Assembly (NCBI RefSeq): GCF_006539505.1 | Contig: NZ_BJND01000025.1 | Coordinates: 1-64,000, forward strand | DNA from: Streptomyces spinoverrucosus | GTDB lineage: Bacteria; Actinomycetota; Actinomycetes; Streptomycetales; Streptomycetaceae | Direction: 5' to 3' | DNA: 64,000 nt | Part shown: piece after piece, positions 9,181 through 17,469 of the stretch | Numbering within the stretch: position 1 is the stretch's first letter | Layout: every line of letters begins with the position of its first letter | Program-made: the position numbers and the translations under genes | The notes under the pieces: generated by a model | The model's database searches: none | What the model was told of the DNA's origin: nothing | The model's input: only the letters and a program-made list of their open reading frames with translations

Positions 9181-10692
9181 TCACACTTCGAGGGGCTCGT
9201 AGTCGAACCAGTCGAAGTGGACGGTGCCTGCAGCTGCGTACATGCCGATGACGCGTCCGGTGAAACCGCCGGCGACCTCGGTCGACAGGTAGCGGCCGTC
9301 GAGGGCGGCGAGTTGGGTGAACGTGCCGTCGGGTTGTTCGATGCCGAGGGAGACGACGTCGGGTCCGGTGCACGGCGCGTGCGGGGGCGGTGGGTCCGTG
9401 ATGGTGACGGCGAGGACCAGGGGCCCGGCGGCTACGGAGTGTTCGGCCACGACCGTGCGCAGGGAGCCGACGCGGGCGATCACCCGGACTTCCGTGGCGG
9501 ATGCCTCGATCGCGTAGTGGTGCCGTTCGTCCAGCCGGACGGCGAGGCCGCCGCGCCCCTCGGACGGGTCGATCAGGGTGCGTGTCCCGCAGGCGAGGTG
9601 CTGCTGGCGGCGGCCGGTGAACACCACGTCGGGTGCGTCCAGGGAGTCGCCCCGCGCGCGGAGCGTCAGCCAACCGGGGCGCTCCTTGGTGGTGCAGAGC
9701 TCGGCAGGGCGGTCCCGCACGGAGATCCAGGCCGGCCCGAGTTCGCTGAGCCTGAAGTCGTCCCGTCGCTCTTCGGCGGGGGCGGGGGAGAGGGGCCAGG
9801 GGAGCGCGGACAGGTCCAGGGTGACCTCGCCGACGACCGGCCAGCCGTCCTCCCAGGTCACGGGGGCCAAGAAGGTTTCCCGGCCGAGTACGTGCCAGCC
9901 CGGGGTGCCGCCGCGCGGCCGGACCCCGAGGAAGACCATCCACCAGGAGCCGTCGGGGCCTTGGACCAGGTCCGCGTGGCCGGTGTTCTGGATGGGGTGG
10001 TCGGTGCCGCGGTGGGTGAGGACCGGGTTGGCCGGGCACGGCTCGAACGGGCCGGCGGGTGTACGGCCTCGGGCGATCGACACGCCGTGGCCGCGCTCGG
10101 TGCCGCCCTCGGCGATGAGCAGGTACCAGTAGTCGCCGATCCGGTACAGGTGCGGTGCCTCCGGGGCCTTGGCGCCGGGCCCGCCGGACCAGAGCCGGTG
10201 CGCTTCGCCGTACGTCTTACCGGTCGACGGGTCGATGCGGACCTGCGCGACCCCTGCGACCGTGCACCAGCAGGTGCCGCCCTCGTCCCAGGCCAGGTCG
10301 GGATCGATACCGTGCACGCCTGGCGCCGGGATCGGATCCGACCACGGCCCGGCCGGGTCGGTCGCCGTGACGATCAGGTTGCCGCCCCCTTCACGGGCGT
10401 TGGTGACGATCAGCCAGAACCGGCCGTCGTGATGGCGCAGGGTGGGGGCGTAGATGCCGCCCGAGGACGGCATGGAGGCCGGCAGACGCAACTGCTCCGG
10501 CCGGTCCAGCACATTGCCGATCTGCCGCCAGTGCACCAGGTCACGGCTGTGGAAGAGCGGTACGCCGGGGAAGTACTCGAAGCTGGAGCAGGCGAGGTAG
10601 TAGTCGTCGCCGACCCGGCAGATGCTCGGGTCGGGGTGGAACCCCGCGAGCACGGGGTTGGCGGCGGGGGCGGGCCGGTTCTCAGCGGGCAC
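9181..10692 (-). CDS. Cytoplasmic GH43 beta-xylosidase-type enzyme
   Basis: A 503-residue protein without signal peptide. The GH43 five-bladed propeller triad is visible: Asp21 in FHPDPSICR, Asp130 in HGIDPDL and Glu178 in APEAPHLY. The C-terminal ~200 residues form the beta-sandwich typical of long GH43 beta-xylosidases. Expected role: release of xylose, or possibly arabinose, from imported oligosaccharides. The start is GTG 10692 behind GAAAGGACGACC. It is the intact GH43 of cassette copy A; copy B keeps only its first ~83 codons (30741-30989). It lies downstream of the GH42 gene and a GH36 stump on the same strand. Confidence 0.9.
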   Translation of the reverse strand: MPAENRPAPAANPVLAGFHPDPSICRVGDDYYLACSSFEYFPGVPLFHSRDLVHWRQIGNVLDRPEQLRLPASMPSSGGIYAPTLRHHDGRFWLIVTNAREGGGNLIVTATDPAGPWSDPIPAPGVHGIDPDLAWDEGGTCWCTVAGVAQVRIDPSTGKTYGEAHRLWSGGPGAKAPEAPHLYRIGDYWYLLIAEGGTERGHGVSIARGRTPAGPFEPCPANPVLTHRGTDHPIQNTGHADLVQGPDGSWWMVFLGVRPRGGTPGWHVLGRETFLAPVTWEDGWPVVGEVTLDLSALPWPLSPAPAEERRDDFRLSELGPAWISVRDRPAELCTTKERPGWLTLRARGDSLDAPDVVFTGRRQQHLACGTRTLIDPSEGRGGLAVRLDERHHYAIEASATEVRVIARVGSLRTVVAEHSVAAGPLVLAVTITDPPPPHAPCTGPDVVSLGIEQPDGTFTQLAALDGRYLSTEVAGGFTGRVIGMYAAAGTVHFDWFDYEPLEV

Positions 10693-10733
10693 CCTCGGTC
10701 GTCCTTTCGTCGAGTGGGCGGCAGGGTCGGTGC

Positions 10734-11128
10734 TTAGGAAGCGTCCGGCCGCGTGCGGATGATGCGGAGCAGCGCCGCGGAGGGCACGGTGGACAGTTCA
10801 AGGTGAGGTCAGCCGTGGCCGGGTGTCAGACGGCAACGGCCTGACGGCGGGGTACAGCACCTCGGCACGGGCCGCACCGCCCGCCCGTTCGGGCAGCCGG
10901 AGGGTGGTGGTGGCCGCACCGCCCGGGCGGCGCCAGACGGTGAGGTAGGTGGGGGCGGGGCAGGTGCCCGCAGTTGGACCAGGAGCCCTGTCCGGTCAGT
11001 TCGAAGCCGGCCTTGCCGTGCCCGTACCGCACGAGATGCGTCAGGCGGACGCTGCCGTCGTCGTCGAGGACGAAGTGGAGTTGTAGGGCCTCGTGACCCC
11101 AGCGCAAGCTCCGCTGTTCGTTTTCCAT
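10734..11128 (-). pseudogene. GH36 alpha-galactosidase stump (copy A), two internal deletions
   Basis: It starts exactly like the intact copy at 31030-33165 (MENEQRSLRWGHEALQLHF) for ~32 codons. It then jumps to VRYGHGKAGFELTGQG, which corresponds to about residue 185, and after CGHLP jumps again, out of frame, to the last ~75 codons (TYLTVWRRPGGAATTT). The end APSAALLRI..TRPDAS matches the intact copy's C-terminus in another frame. Over 500 codons including both catalytic Asp are gone. Position between GH42 and GH43 matches copy B gene for gene. Confidence 0.9.
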
Positions 11129-11144
11129 GCTGTCCTTTTCCAGG

Positions 11145-13130
11145 TCAGTGGCCGCGCAGGACGGCGCAGCCGCCGGGCGGCAGTTCGTGGGCTGTGGTGC
11201 CGGTGAGCAGCTCGTGGGCGGGCTCCGGCAGCGGCACGGCGTCCTCGGTGTGGTTGATCAGGACGTGCCAGCGGCGGCCGTCGGCTGCGTGCCGGGTGAC
11301 GGCTTCCACACCGGCCGGCAGGCCGGGTACGTCCGGTTCGACACCGGCTTCCTTCAGCAGGTGGCCGACGAGAGCGCCGTAGTCGGCCTCGTCCAGACGC
11401 GTGGAGACATACCAGCCCTGCCCGGTGCCGAAGCGGTGCCGGGTGAGTGCCGGGCTGCCCGCGAGCATGCCGTGGGTGTAGGCGGCGAGTGTTTCGGCGC
11501 CCTCGGCGCGCAGGGACTCGCTCCAGACGGTGCCGTGCGAGCCGTCCGACAGGGTGATCCGCTCGTCCGTACGTAGCGGCCGGTGTTCCTCGACGCGGAT
11601 GCCCAGCGCCTCGCGCAGCGGTCCCGCCGGATAGCCGCCGAGGCGGGCGTGCATGCGCTCGTCGACGTATCCGGTCGCGTGCTGGACGAGGAGGGTCCCG
11701 CCGCCGGCGATGTAACGGCGCAGGTTCTCGGCGCCCTTGTCGGACATCAGGAACAGGGACGGCGCGATGACCAGCCGGTAGCGGCTCAGATCGTGCTCCG
11801 GGTGGGTGAAGTCGACGGTGGCGCCCGCGTCCCACAGCGCGCGGTGTGCCCCGGCGAGCGGCGCGTGGTAGTCGAGGCGGGAGGAGGGCAGGCCGTCCAC
11901 CTCCAGTGCCCACATGGCGTCCGGGTCGTCGAGCACGGCCACGGACGCGGTGACCGTCGATCCGGCCAGCTCCCCGAGTGCGGCGACCGCCTCACCGGTC
12001 TGTGTGACCTCGCGGAAAATTCGGCTGTCGGGACCCGCGTGCGGAAGCATCGCCGAGTGCCAGGTCTCGGCGCCCGCCCGGGACTGCCGCCACTGGAAGA
12101 ACAGGGCGCCCTCCGAACCGCGCGCGATGTGGCCGAGGCTGTGGCGCAGTACGTCACCCGGCTCCTTGCCGATCACCTGATCGCCGTCGTAGACCGTGCT
12201 GGTGCCCTGCTCCATCAGCAGCCACGGGCGGCCGTCGGCCAGGGAGCGGGAGCGGTCGGCGTAGAAGGCCACATGTGCGGCGCCGTCGAGGCCGTTCGCG
12301 TCCGGGTACTGGTCGGAGGTGACGACGTCGAGTTCGCGGGCGAAGGCCCACAGGTTGAGCCGTAGGCAGTAGGGCAGCATCAGGTTCGTCGTCACCGGGC
12401 GGTCGCTGTGCTCGCGGATCGCGGCCCGCTGCTCGCAGTAAGCGGCGATGATCTCGTCGGCCCAGAAGCGGTGGAAGTCCAGTGTCTGGCCGGGGTTTTT
12501 GTGCCACTGCGTCGCGCGCGGGGGCAGCACCTGCTCCCAGGAGGAGTAGCGCTGGCTCCAGAAGGCCGTGCCCCACGCCTCGTTGAGGGCGTCCAGCGAG
12601 CCGTGGCGGGCGCGCAGCCACACCCGGAAAGCCGCGGCCGCGTGGTCGCACCAGCAGAGCGTGCCGTACTCGTTGTGCACGTGCCACAGCGCGAGCGCGG
12701 GGTGGTCGCCGTACCGTTCTGCCAGGGCGGAGGCGATACGGCGGGCCGCGCTGCGGTAGGCGGGGGCGGCGAGGCAGTAGGTGTCGCGGCTGCCGTGGAC
12801 GAGGCGGGTGCCGTCGGCCCTGACCGCCAGGGCCTCGGGGTGGGCGAGGGTGAACCAGGGCGGCGGGGAGGCGGTCGGGGTGGCGAGGTCGACGGCCACA
12901 CCGTTCGCGTGCAGGCGTTCGATGTGGGCGTCCAGCCAGGAGAAGTCGTAGCGTCCTTGCTCGGGTTCGAGCAGGGCCCAGGAGAAGACTCCGAGGGTGG
13001 CCAGGTTGACCCTGGCCCGGCGCATGAGCTCGTCGTCCTCCTTCCAGACCGGTTCGTCCCACTGCTCCGGGTTGTAGTCCCCGCCGAAGGCGAGGCCGCC
13101 CAGGCGGTCGGTGATCCTGCGTGCCGTCAT
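11145..13130 (-). CDS. GH42 beta-galactosidase, copy A
   Basis: A 661-residue cytoplasmic protein starting at ATG 13130 behind GAGGAG. The acid/base Glu154 lies in HVHNEYG and the nucleophile Glu307 in LLMEQGTS, followed by the trimerisation and C-terminal beta domains of GH42 (family length 650-700). It should remove terminal beta-galactose from imported oligosaccharides, fitting galactosylated xyloglucan; GH42 enzymes can also act on arabinopyranosides. It is a close paralogue of 33182-35167, with a 329-base stretch (12499-12827) identical to that copy. It is the first gene of the minus-strand group running to GH74. Its ATG overlaps the stop of a 24-codon lacI remnant, just as the copy B GH42 overlaps intact lacI. 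Confidence 0.93.
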   Translation of the reverse strand: MTARRITDRLGGLAFGGDYNPEQWDEPVWKEDDELMRRARVNLATLGVFSWALLEPEQGRYDFSWLDAHIERLHANGVAVDLATPTASPPPWFTLAHPEALAVRADGTRLVHGSRDTYCLAAPAYRSAARRIASALAERYGDHPALALWHVHNEYGTLCWCDHAAAAFRVWLRARHGSLDALNEAWGTAFWSQRYSSWEQVLPPRATQWHKNPGQTLDFHRFWADEIIAAYCEQRAAIREHSDRPVTTNLMLPYCLRLNLWAFARELDVVTSDQYPDANGLDGAAHVAFYADRSRSLADGRPWLLMEQGTSTVYDGDQVIGKEPGDVLRHSLGHIARGSEGALFFQWRQSRAGAETWHSAMLPHAGPDSRIFREVTQTGEAVAALGELAGSTVTASVAVLDDPDAMWALEVDGLPSSRLDYHAPLAGAHRALWDAGATVDFTHPEHDLSRYRLVIAPSLFLMSDKGAENLRRYIAGGGTLLVQHATGYVDERMHARLGGYPAGPLREALGIRVEEHRPLRTDERITLSDGSHGTVWSESLRAEGAETLAAYTHGMLAGSPALTRHRFGTGQGWYVSTRLDEADYGALVGHLLKEAGVEPDVPGLPAGVEAVTRHAADGRRWHVLINHTEDAVPLPEPAHELLTGTTAHELPPGGCAVLRGH

Positions 13131-13198
13131 GACGGCTCCTCGATTATGGAGAGTCGCGTGGCGATCTGATGGAGCGTCAGCCCACCTGTGAGGAGGCC
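13127..13198 (-). pseudogene. LacI-family regulator, last ~23 codons only (copy A)
   Basis: The minus strand reads LLTGGLTLHQIATRLSIIEEPS then TGA. This aligns with the C-terminus of the intact regulator at 35164-36201, LLTPTLTPRQSTARLSVPKEPS. The stop overlaps the GH42 ATG by four bases in both copies. The rest of the gene is deleted; immediately upstream is the operator/promoter DNA that in copy B precedes lacI. Copy A would thus be regulated in trans by the copy B protein. Confidence 0.85.
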
Positions 13199-13207
13199 CT
13201 CCACGGA

Positions 13208-13223
13208 GTCGAAGCGCTTCACC
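13208..13223. promoter_or_regulatory. LacI-type operator, proximal box of copy A
   Basis: GTCGAAGCGCTTCACC contains the perfect palindrome GAAGCGCTTC. It matches the box at 36334-36349 in position and in flanking DNA (TTTCRTGCGAAACAAG about 30 bases further on). Confidence 0.8.
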
Positions 13224-13327
13224 TCACGAGGAAGTTAACGGACATGTTTCATGCGAAACAAGAGCTTCGACGCGAAGAAAGATTCCCTGTCCTCCTCCGT
13301 TCCCGGCCTACTGGCGGAAAGGCCGGT

Positions 13328-13343
13328 GTCGATGCGCTTCGAC
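13328..13343. promoter_or_regulatory. LacI-type operator, distal box of copy A
   Basis: GTCGATGCGCTTCGAC lies 120 bases from the proximal box, as in copy B (36334 and 36455, 121 bases). Two spaced boxes could allow looping by a tetrameric LacI protein. It sits just downstream of the expansin stop codon. Confidence 0.75.
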
Positions 13344-13348
13344 AACTC

Positions 13349-13987
13349 TCAGTGCCGGGCGAACTGGGCCCCGGTCGACTGCACGATGTCCGGCCGCAAC
13401 GCGATCCCGGTGATGGTCAGTCGTTCGCCGTAGATGTCCGTGATCCTGATCGAGTTACCGCACCCGCTGCCGCCGGCGGAAAGGAAGTAGTTGTCCTCGG
13501 TGCGGGGCAACCGCAGCCAGTCGTCGCCGGTCTTGACCTCCAGGCCCGCGACCGGGTTCCGGTGGCCGATCGCCTGGATGCCGCCCCAATAGGAACTGGA
13601 CCCGGTCTTGTACTTGATGGAGATCGTGTCGGACGTGCTGGGACTCACCATCTGCCAGGTGATCGGGATCCGGCCGACCTCGAGGTCGGCGAGCTCGGCG
13701 AACGCCTCCTGGTTGAGGTCGAGTTGCCCGTGTGCGCAGGGCAAGGGGCACTCGCTGGTGATCCGTACCCTGATCGTCTTGCTGTTGGCCGCGCGGACCA
13801 GCACGTACGCGCCGCATGCCCTGGACGTCTCGTAGTCAGTGGTGTTCATGGCCGCGATCATGAGGTCGAGACTCGGGCCGAACAGGCAGGCGCCGTTTCC
13901 GTCCCCGGCCTCGTAGGCGGTGGCGACCCCGGTGCAGTGGTGCCGGGGTGGATCCGGCCCAGCCGACGATGCCGCGATGGACGCCAT
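13349..13987 (-). CDS. Expansin-like cell-wall loosening protein; signal-peptide region frame-broken
   Basis: The body is a bacterial expansin (EXLX1 type). A double-psi beta-barrel (YEAGDGNGACLFG.. through VRITSECPLPCAHGQLDLN, with the conserved Asp in QLDLN) is followed by a CBM63-like cellulose-binding domain (SSYWGGIQAIGH, NYFLS). Expansins loosen cellulose-xyloglucan contacts without hydrolysis. ATG 13987 opens the intact frame, but that protein has no export signal. Upstream, fragments of the expected N-terminus lie in other frames: MYWRPTVGLPRPDQ from 14160, then GAVVAGLLFLSHLT, with a TAA at 14058-14060 in the body frame. Two indels therefore separate signal peptide from body, and the gene may be inactive. 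It is divergent from GH12 with a shared operator at 14232. Confidence 0.8.
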   Translation of the reverse strand: MASIAASSAGPDPPRHHCTGVATAYEAGDGNGACLFGPSLDLMIAAMNTTDYETSRACGAYVLVRAANSKTIRVRITSECPLPCAHGQLDLNQEAFAELADLEVGRIPITWQMVSPSTSDTISIKYKTGSSSYWGGIQAIGHRNPVAGLEVKTGDDWLRLPRTEDNYFLSAGGSGCGNSIRITDIYGERLTITGIALRPDIVQSTGAQFARH

Positions 13988-14231
13988 TCGCGGGGATCTC
14001 GGGGTGCTGTGGCCGACGGTTGCGAGCGCGGCCGACAGCGGGCCGGCCGCCCCGAGTTAGGTGCGACAGGAAGAGCAAGCCCGCGACCACCGCACCCCGG
14101 GGACTCCCACTGGGGCACCTGGTCCGGGCGCGGAAGGCCCACGGTAGGCCGCCAGTACATGCGCGCCAAACAGGATGCAACAAACTCCGACAGAAATATT
14201 GCGTCATTGTGTCGCCCGTCCTATCGTGAGC

Positions 14232-14247
14232 GTCGAAGCGCTTCGAC
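14232..14247. promoter_or_regulatory. LacI-type operator between expansin and GH12
   Basis: GTCGAAGCGCTTCGAC is a perfect 16-base palindrome, the best match in the window. It lies between the divergent expansin and GH12 genes, about 185 bases before the GH12 ATG and 70 before the original expansin start. It places both polymer-attacking proteins under the same control as the importer. Confidence 0.85.
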
Positions 14248-14429
14248 TGCCGGTCCGCACTTGCGCAACTCCCTGCACCGGCCTGCCTTTTCAGTGCCTC
14301 CTTCCCTGATCCGCCTATCCCGTCGGCCTGCGATCCGTGCTGTCCATTGCCGGATCCCCGCGCCTCGTCGTATCGGCGCACGCGACCGGACCTGTGTCAC
14401 GAAACCCGCAATCATCCGGAGAGTGATCC

Positions 14430-15218
14430 ATGCTCAGGAGACATCGACCGCTGCGCTCAGCCCTGATCGCGGTAGTGCTCAGCGCCACCGCCGTGCTGGG
14501 GATGCCCTCGACCGCTTCAGCCGCCCACACATGCGCCGCGTACGAGACGATCACCCAGGGCAAGTACTACGTGAACAACAACCTGTGGGGGCAGGACAAC
14601 GGGAACGGCTGGCAGTGTGCCTGGGACACCTACCAGTCCGGCGACACCATCGGCTGGGGCACCAGCTGGGACTGGACATCCAAAGCAGGCCAGAACAGTT
14701 CCGTCAAGTCATATACCAGTTCGGTCCTGGGCTGGCACTGGGGGTGGAAGACGCAGAACACCCAGCTGCCCACCCAGTTGTCCGCCAACCGGCCGGTGCG
14801 GACCTCCTGGAACTTCAACGTCACCCAGAGCAACATCAACACGCTCAACGTGGCGTATGACCTGTGGCTGCACGACATCCCCAACCCCGACTGGCAGAGC
14901 CAGCCCACCGACGAGGTCATGATCTGGCTCTACACCGCGGGCGGCGCCGGCCCCGTGGGGTCCAAGGTCGCCACGCTCAACGTCGGCGGTGCCAGCTGGG
15001 ACCTGTACCAGGGCGACATCGGCTGGAAGGTCCACTCGTTCGTCCGCACCAGCAACACGACGTCCGCGAACCTCAACCTCGCCGACTTCACCAACGCACT
15101 GGTGAACCGTGGGTCGATAGCGAACTCCAAGTACCTTTCCAGCGTCCAGGCCGGGACCGAGGTCTTCAACGGCCGCGGACAGCTCGACACCAACTCCTAC
15201 ACCGTCACGGTGGGTTGA
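14430..15218 (+). CDS. Secreted GH12 endoglucanase / xyloglucanase
   Basis: A 262-residue single-domain GH12 protein with a Sec signal peptide (LIAVVLSATAVLGMPSTASA, cleavage near residue 32). The catalytic pair of the family is present: nucleophile Glu162 in PTDEVMIWLY and acid/base Glu244 in AGTEVFNGRGQL. It lacks a binding module. GH12 members cut cellulose, mixed-linkage glucan or xyloglucan; the neighbouring expansin, GH74 and alpha-xylosidase favour xyloglucan. ATG 14430 directly follows a long leader starting near the operator at 14232. Confidence 0.93.
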   Translation: MLRRHRPLRSALIAVVLSATAVLGMPSTASAAHTCAAYETITQGKYYVNNNLWGQDNGNGWQCAWDTYQSGDTIGWGTSWDWTSKAGQNSSVKSYTSSVLGWHWGWKTQNTQLPTQLSANRPVRTSWNFNVTQSNINTLNVAYDLWLHDIPNPDWQSQPTDEVMIWLYTAGGAGPVGSKVATLNVGGASWDLYQGDIGWKVHSFVRTSNTTSANLNLADFTNALVNRGSIANSKYLSSVQAGTEVFNGRGQLDTNSYTVTVG

Positions 15219-15309
15219 GGCAGTCGGCAACGACCCGGGCACTGCCGGAGCGGCCAGCCGGCGCCGACCGCTCCGCGCACCCCGGCCAGGCCCTCGTTCG
15301 GCCCCACCC

Positions 15310-15645
15310 AGGGCCTGGGCCTGTGGTGGAGCGGCAGGCACAAGCGACACGGTGGTAACGTCCAGGTCCTCTCCACCCCCAGGGCTTCCCGGATCCGGAC
15401 CTCCCCGGGCCGTCCCGGCGCGTGCGACATGTCCAACGGCGCGCACTCACGGCCTGCTCGCCGCACTCGACACGGCAGCCGCCGGAGGCGGGCCTCTCAC
15501 GATCACTGACACCGGTGACGAGGGCACCCCGGCGAGCTTCCGCATGCCTCTCAGGAAACGCAAGGGGCGACTCACCGCGCGGCAGAAGCAGTACGACAAG
15601 GTCGTCGGCGCGGTCCGGGCGATGGCGGAAAGGCTGCGGGAGGGG
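15310..15645 (+). pseudogene. IS5-family transposase, C-terminal DDE remnant
   Basis: Plus-strand fragments in two or more frames read WWSGRHKRHGGNVQVLSTP, ARTHGLLAALDTAA and RKRKGRLTARQKQYDKVVGA. These correspond to the KHHRHGxNVQV, THD..ARTHG and KGxLTxRQ blocks of IS5-type transposases, so a worn 3' half of an insertion sequence is present. Stops and shifts break it, and no terminal repeat was found. It abuts the truncated 5' side of larC, suggesting that an insertion or deletion here removed the larC start. Confidence 0.6.
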
Positions 15646-15649
15646 CGGG

Positions 15650-16534
15650 CTGGAAGGCGAGGACGCTGCCGGGATCGGTGCGCTGGCCGTGTTGAGCGTC
15701 GGCGCCGCCGCCGCGCCGGGGCGCCGACGGTGCGGCGGCGGGGGGCGGGAGTCGTCAGGGGTCGGGCACGCCCTGCACGCCCTGGGCGTCACCGAGGTGA
15801 TCAGCTCACCCCTGCCCCTCGGCCGGGGACAGGTGAACTCCGCGCACGGCGTGCTCCCTTGCCCGGCACCGGCCACACTCGCCCTGCTGAGGGGAGCGGC
15901 CGTGACCGGCACCGACCTGCCGGGGGAGACGGTGACACCCACCGGCGCCGCCCCCCTGCGCGCCACCGGCGCCCGTTACGGCCCGCCGCCGCTCCTGACC
16001 GTGGGCCCCACGGGCTACGGCGCGGGCACCCGACGCCTGCCCGACAGGGCCAACGTCGTGTCCGTGACCCTCGGGGAGCCTGTCGCGTCCCCGTCCGCGG
16101 AGGACGTCGTCACGCTGGAGACCAACCTCGACGACGTCACGGGCGAGGTTCTCGGCCACGTCATCACCCGTGCGCTGAACGCCCGCGCCCTCGACGCCTG
16201 GACGACCCCGGCGGTGATGAAGAAGGGCAGACCCGCTCAGGTCCTGCACGTCCTGACCACCCCACAGCACGAGCGACGGCTGCGGGACCTGGTGCTGGCC
16301 GAAACCGGCAGCCTCGGCATCCGCCGGGTCGCCGCCACCCGCACCACGCTGCCGCGCACCTTTGAGACCGTCGACGTCGAGGAGCACCCGGTGCGCATCA
16401 AGCACGGACCGCACGGCGCCAAGCCCGAACACGACGACCTGGTGGCTGCCGCGGCGGCGCTGAATCTGCCCCTGCCCGCTGTCGCCGCACGCGCAGCGCG
16501 CCTGAGCCGAAGAGGACACCACGGTGACGAGTGA
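15650..16534 (+). pseudogene. larC: LarC, nickel-pincer cofactor biosynthesis protein, 5' truncated
   Basis: From about 15755 the frame reads HALHALGVTEVISSPLPLGRG, then LPCPAPATLALLRGA and ETNLDDVTGEVLGHV, followed by MKKGRPAQVLHVL, all LarC signatures. LarC inserts nickel into the pyridinium-dithiocarboxylate mononucleotide used by lactate racemase LarA. The N-terminal ~150 residues of a normal LarC are missing and replaced by a transposase remnant. The 3' end overlaps larE by 11 bases. No larA or larB is in the window. Non-functional as written. Confidence 0.75.
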
Positions 16535-17353
16535 CCACACCCCGGAGCACCGGCTCCTGAGCCGCATACGGGAACTCGACGGCCGGGTCGTGCGGTCGCC
16601 TACTCGGGCGGCGCCGACTCCGCTCTGGTCCTCGCCGCCTCCGTACAGCGCCCTCGGCCCCGACCGTGTCCTGGCCGTCACCGCCGTGTCGGAGAGCCTC
16701 GCCGAGGGCGAACTCCCGCACGCCCGTCGACTCGCCGAAGAATTCGGGGTCGTTCATCTGACGGCCTGGACCAGCGAGTTGACCCGCCCCGGCTACCGTG
16801 CCAACGGCCCCGACCGCTGCTACTTCTGCAAGTCCGAGGTCCTGGACACCATCGCCGCACTCGCCCACGAGCACGGCTTCGACGACCAGGTGGCCACCGG
16901 CACGACGCCGACGACGCCGTCGACCCGTACCGCCCCGGTATCCGCGCAGGGCGGGAGCGCGGCATCCGGACCCCGCTCCTCGATGCCGGCCTGAGCAAGG
17001 AGGACGTGCGCGAACTCAGCCGGCACTGGTCGCTGCCGACCTGGAACAAACCGGCAACCCCCTGCCTCGCCAGCCGCGTTCGCTACGGCATCGAGGTCAC
17101 CCCCTACCGCCTGGCGCGCGTCGACCGGGCCGAAACGGCCGTACGGGCGCTGCTCGCCGAGGCCGGAATCGACGTCACGGACCTCCGCGTCCGCGACCTC
17201 GGCGACAGCGCCCGCGTCGAGGCGGATCCGCCGCTGGTCGTCCGGATCGCGGCGCTTGCGGGCCTGGCGGAGGCACTTGCCGACGCGGGTTTCGCCGAAC
17301 TGCCCTACAGCGTCGAGCCCTTCCGCTCGGGGCGGCTCAACACCGAGGCCTGA
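16524..17353 (+). pseudogene. larE: LarE, sacrificial sulfur transferase, several frameshifts
   Basis: Starting at GTG 16524, the protein can be followed only by changing frames. RELDGRVV leads into AVAYSGGADSALVLAA (PP-loop SGGxDS near 16600), then LAVTAVSESLAEGEL and DRCYFCKSEV, then DDAVDPYRPG, and finally a frame through NKPATPCLASR to TGA 17351-17353. At least three single- or double-base losses are needed (near 16590, 16655 and 16905). LarE donates its own cysteine sulfur to the nickel-pincer cofactor; CYFCKSE and PCLASR are family motifs. Together with truncated larC this is a dead lar operon. Confidence 0.8.
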
Positions 17354-17364
17354 GCGGCAGCTAT

Positions 17365-17405
17365 GAGACGCGGCGGGCGGTACTGGACACCGCCCGCCGC
17401 GTCTC
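17365..17405 (+). terminator. Strong hairpin after larE
   Basis: Inverted repeat with perfect 17-base arms (17365-17381 and 17389-17405) and a 7-base loop, just past the larE stop and facing the GH31 stop at 17470. It probably serves both convergent genes. There is no U-tract, as is usual in streptomycetes. Confidence 0.8.
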
Positions 17406-17469
17406 GTGTCACTTCATGCGGTGCGTCGCTGGAACTGCTGCTTGGTGCCGCTGCCGCAGGTCCACCGGA

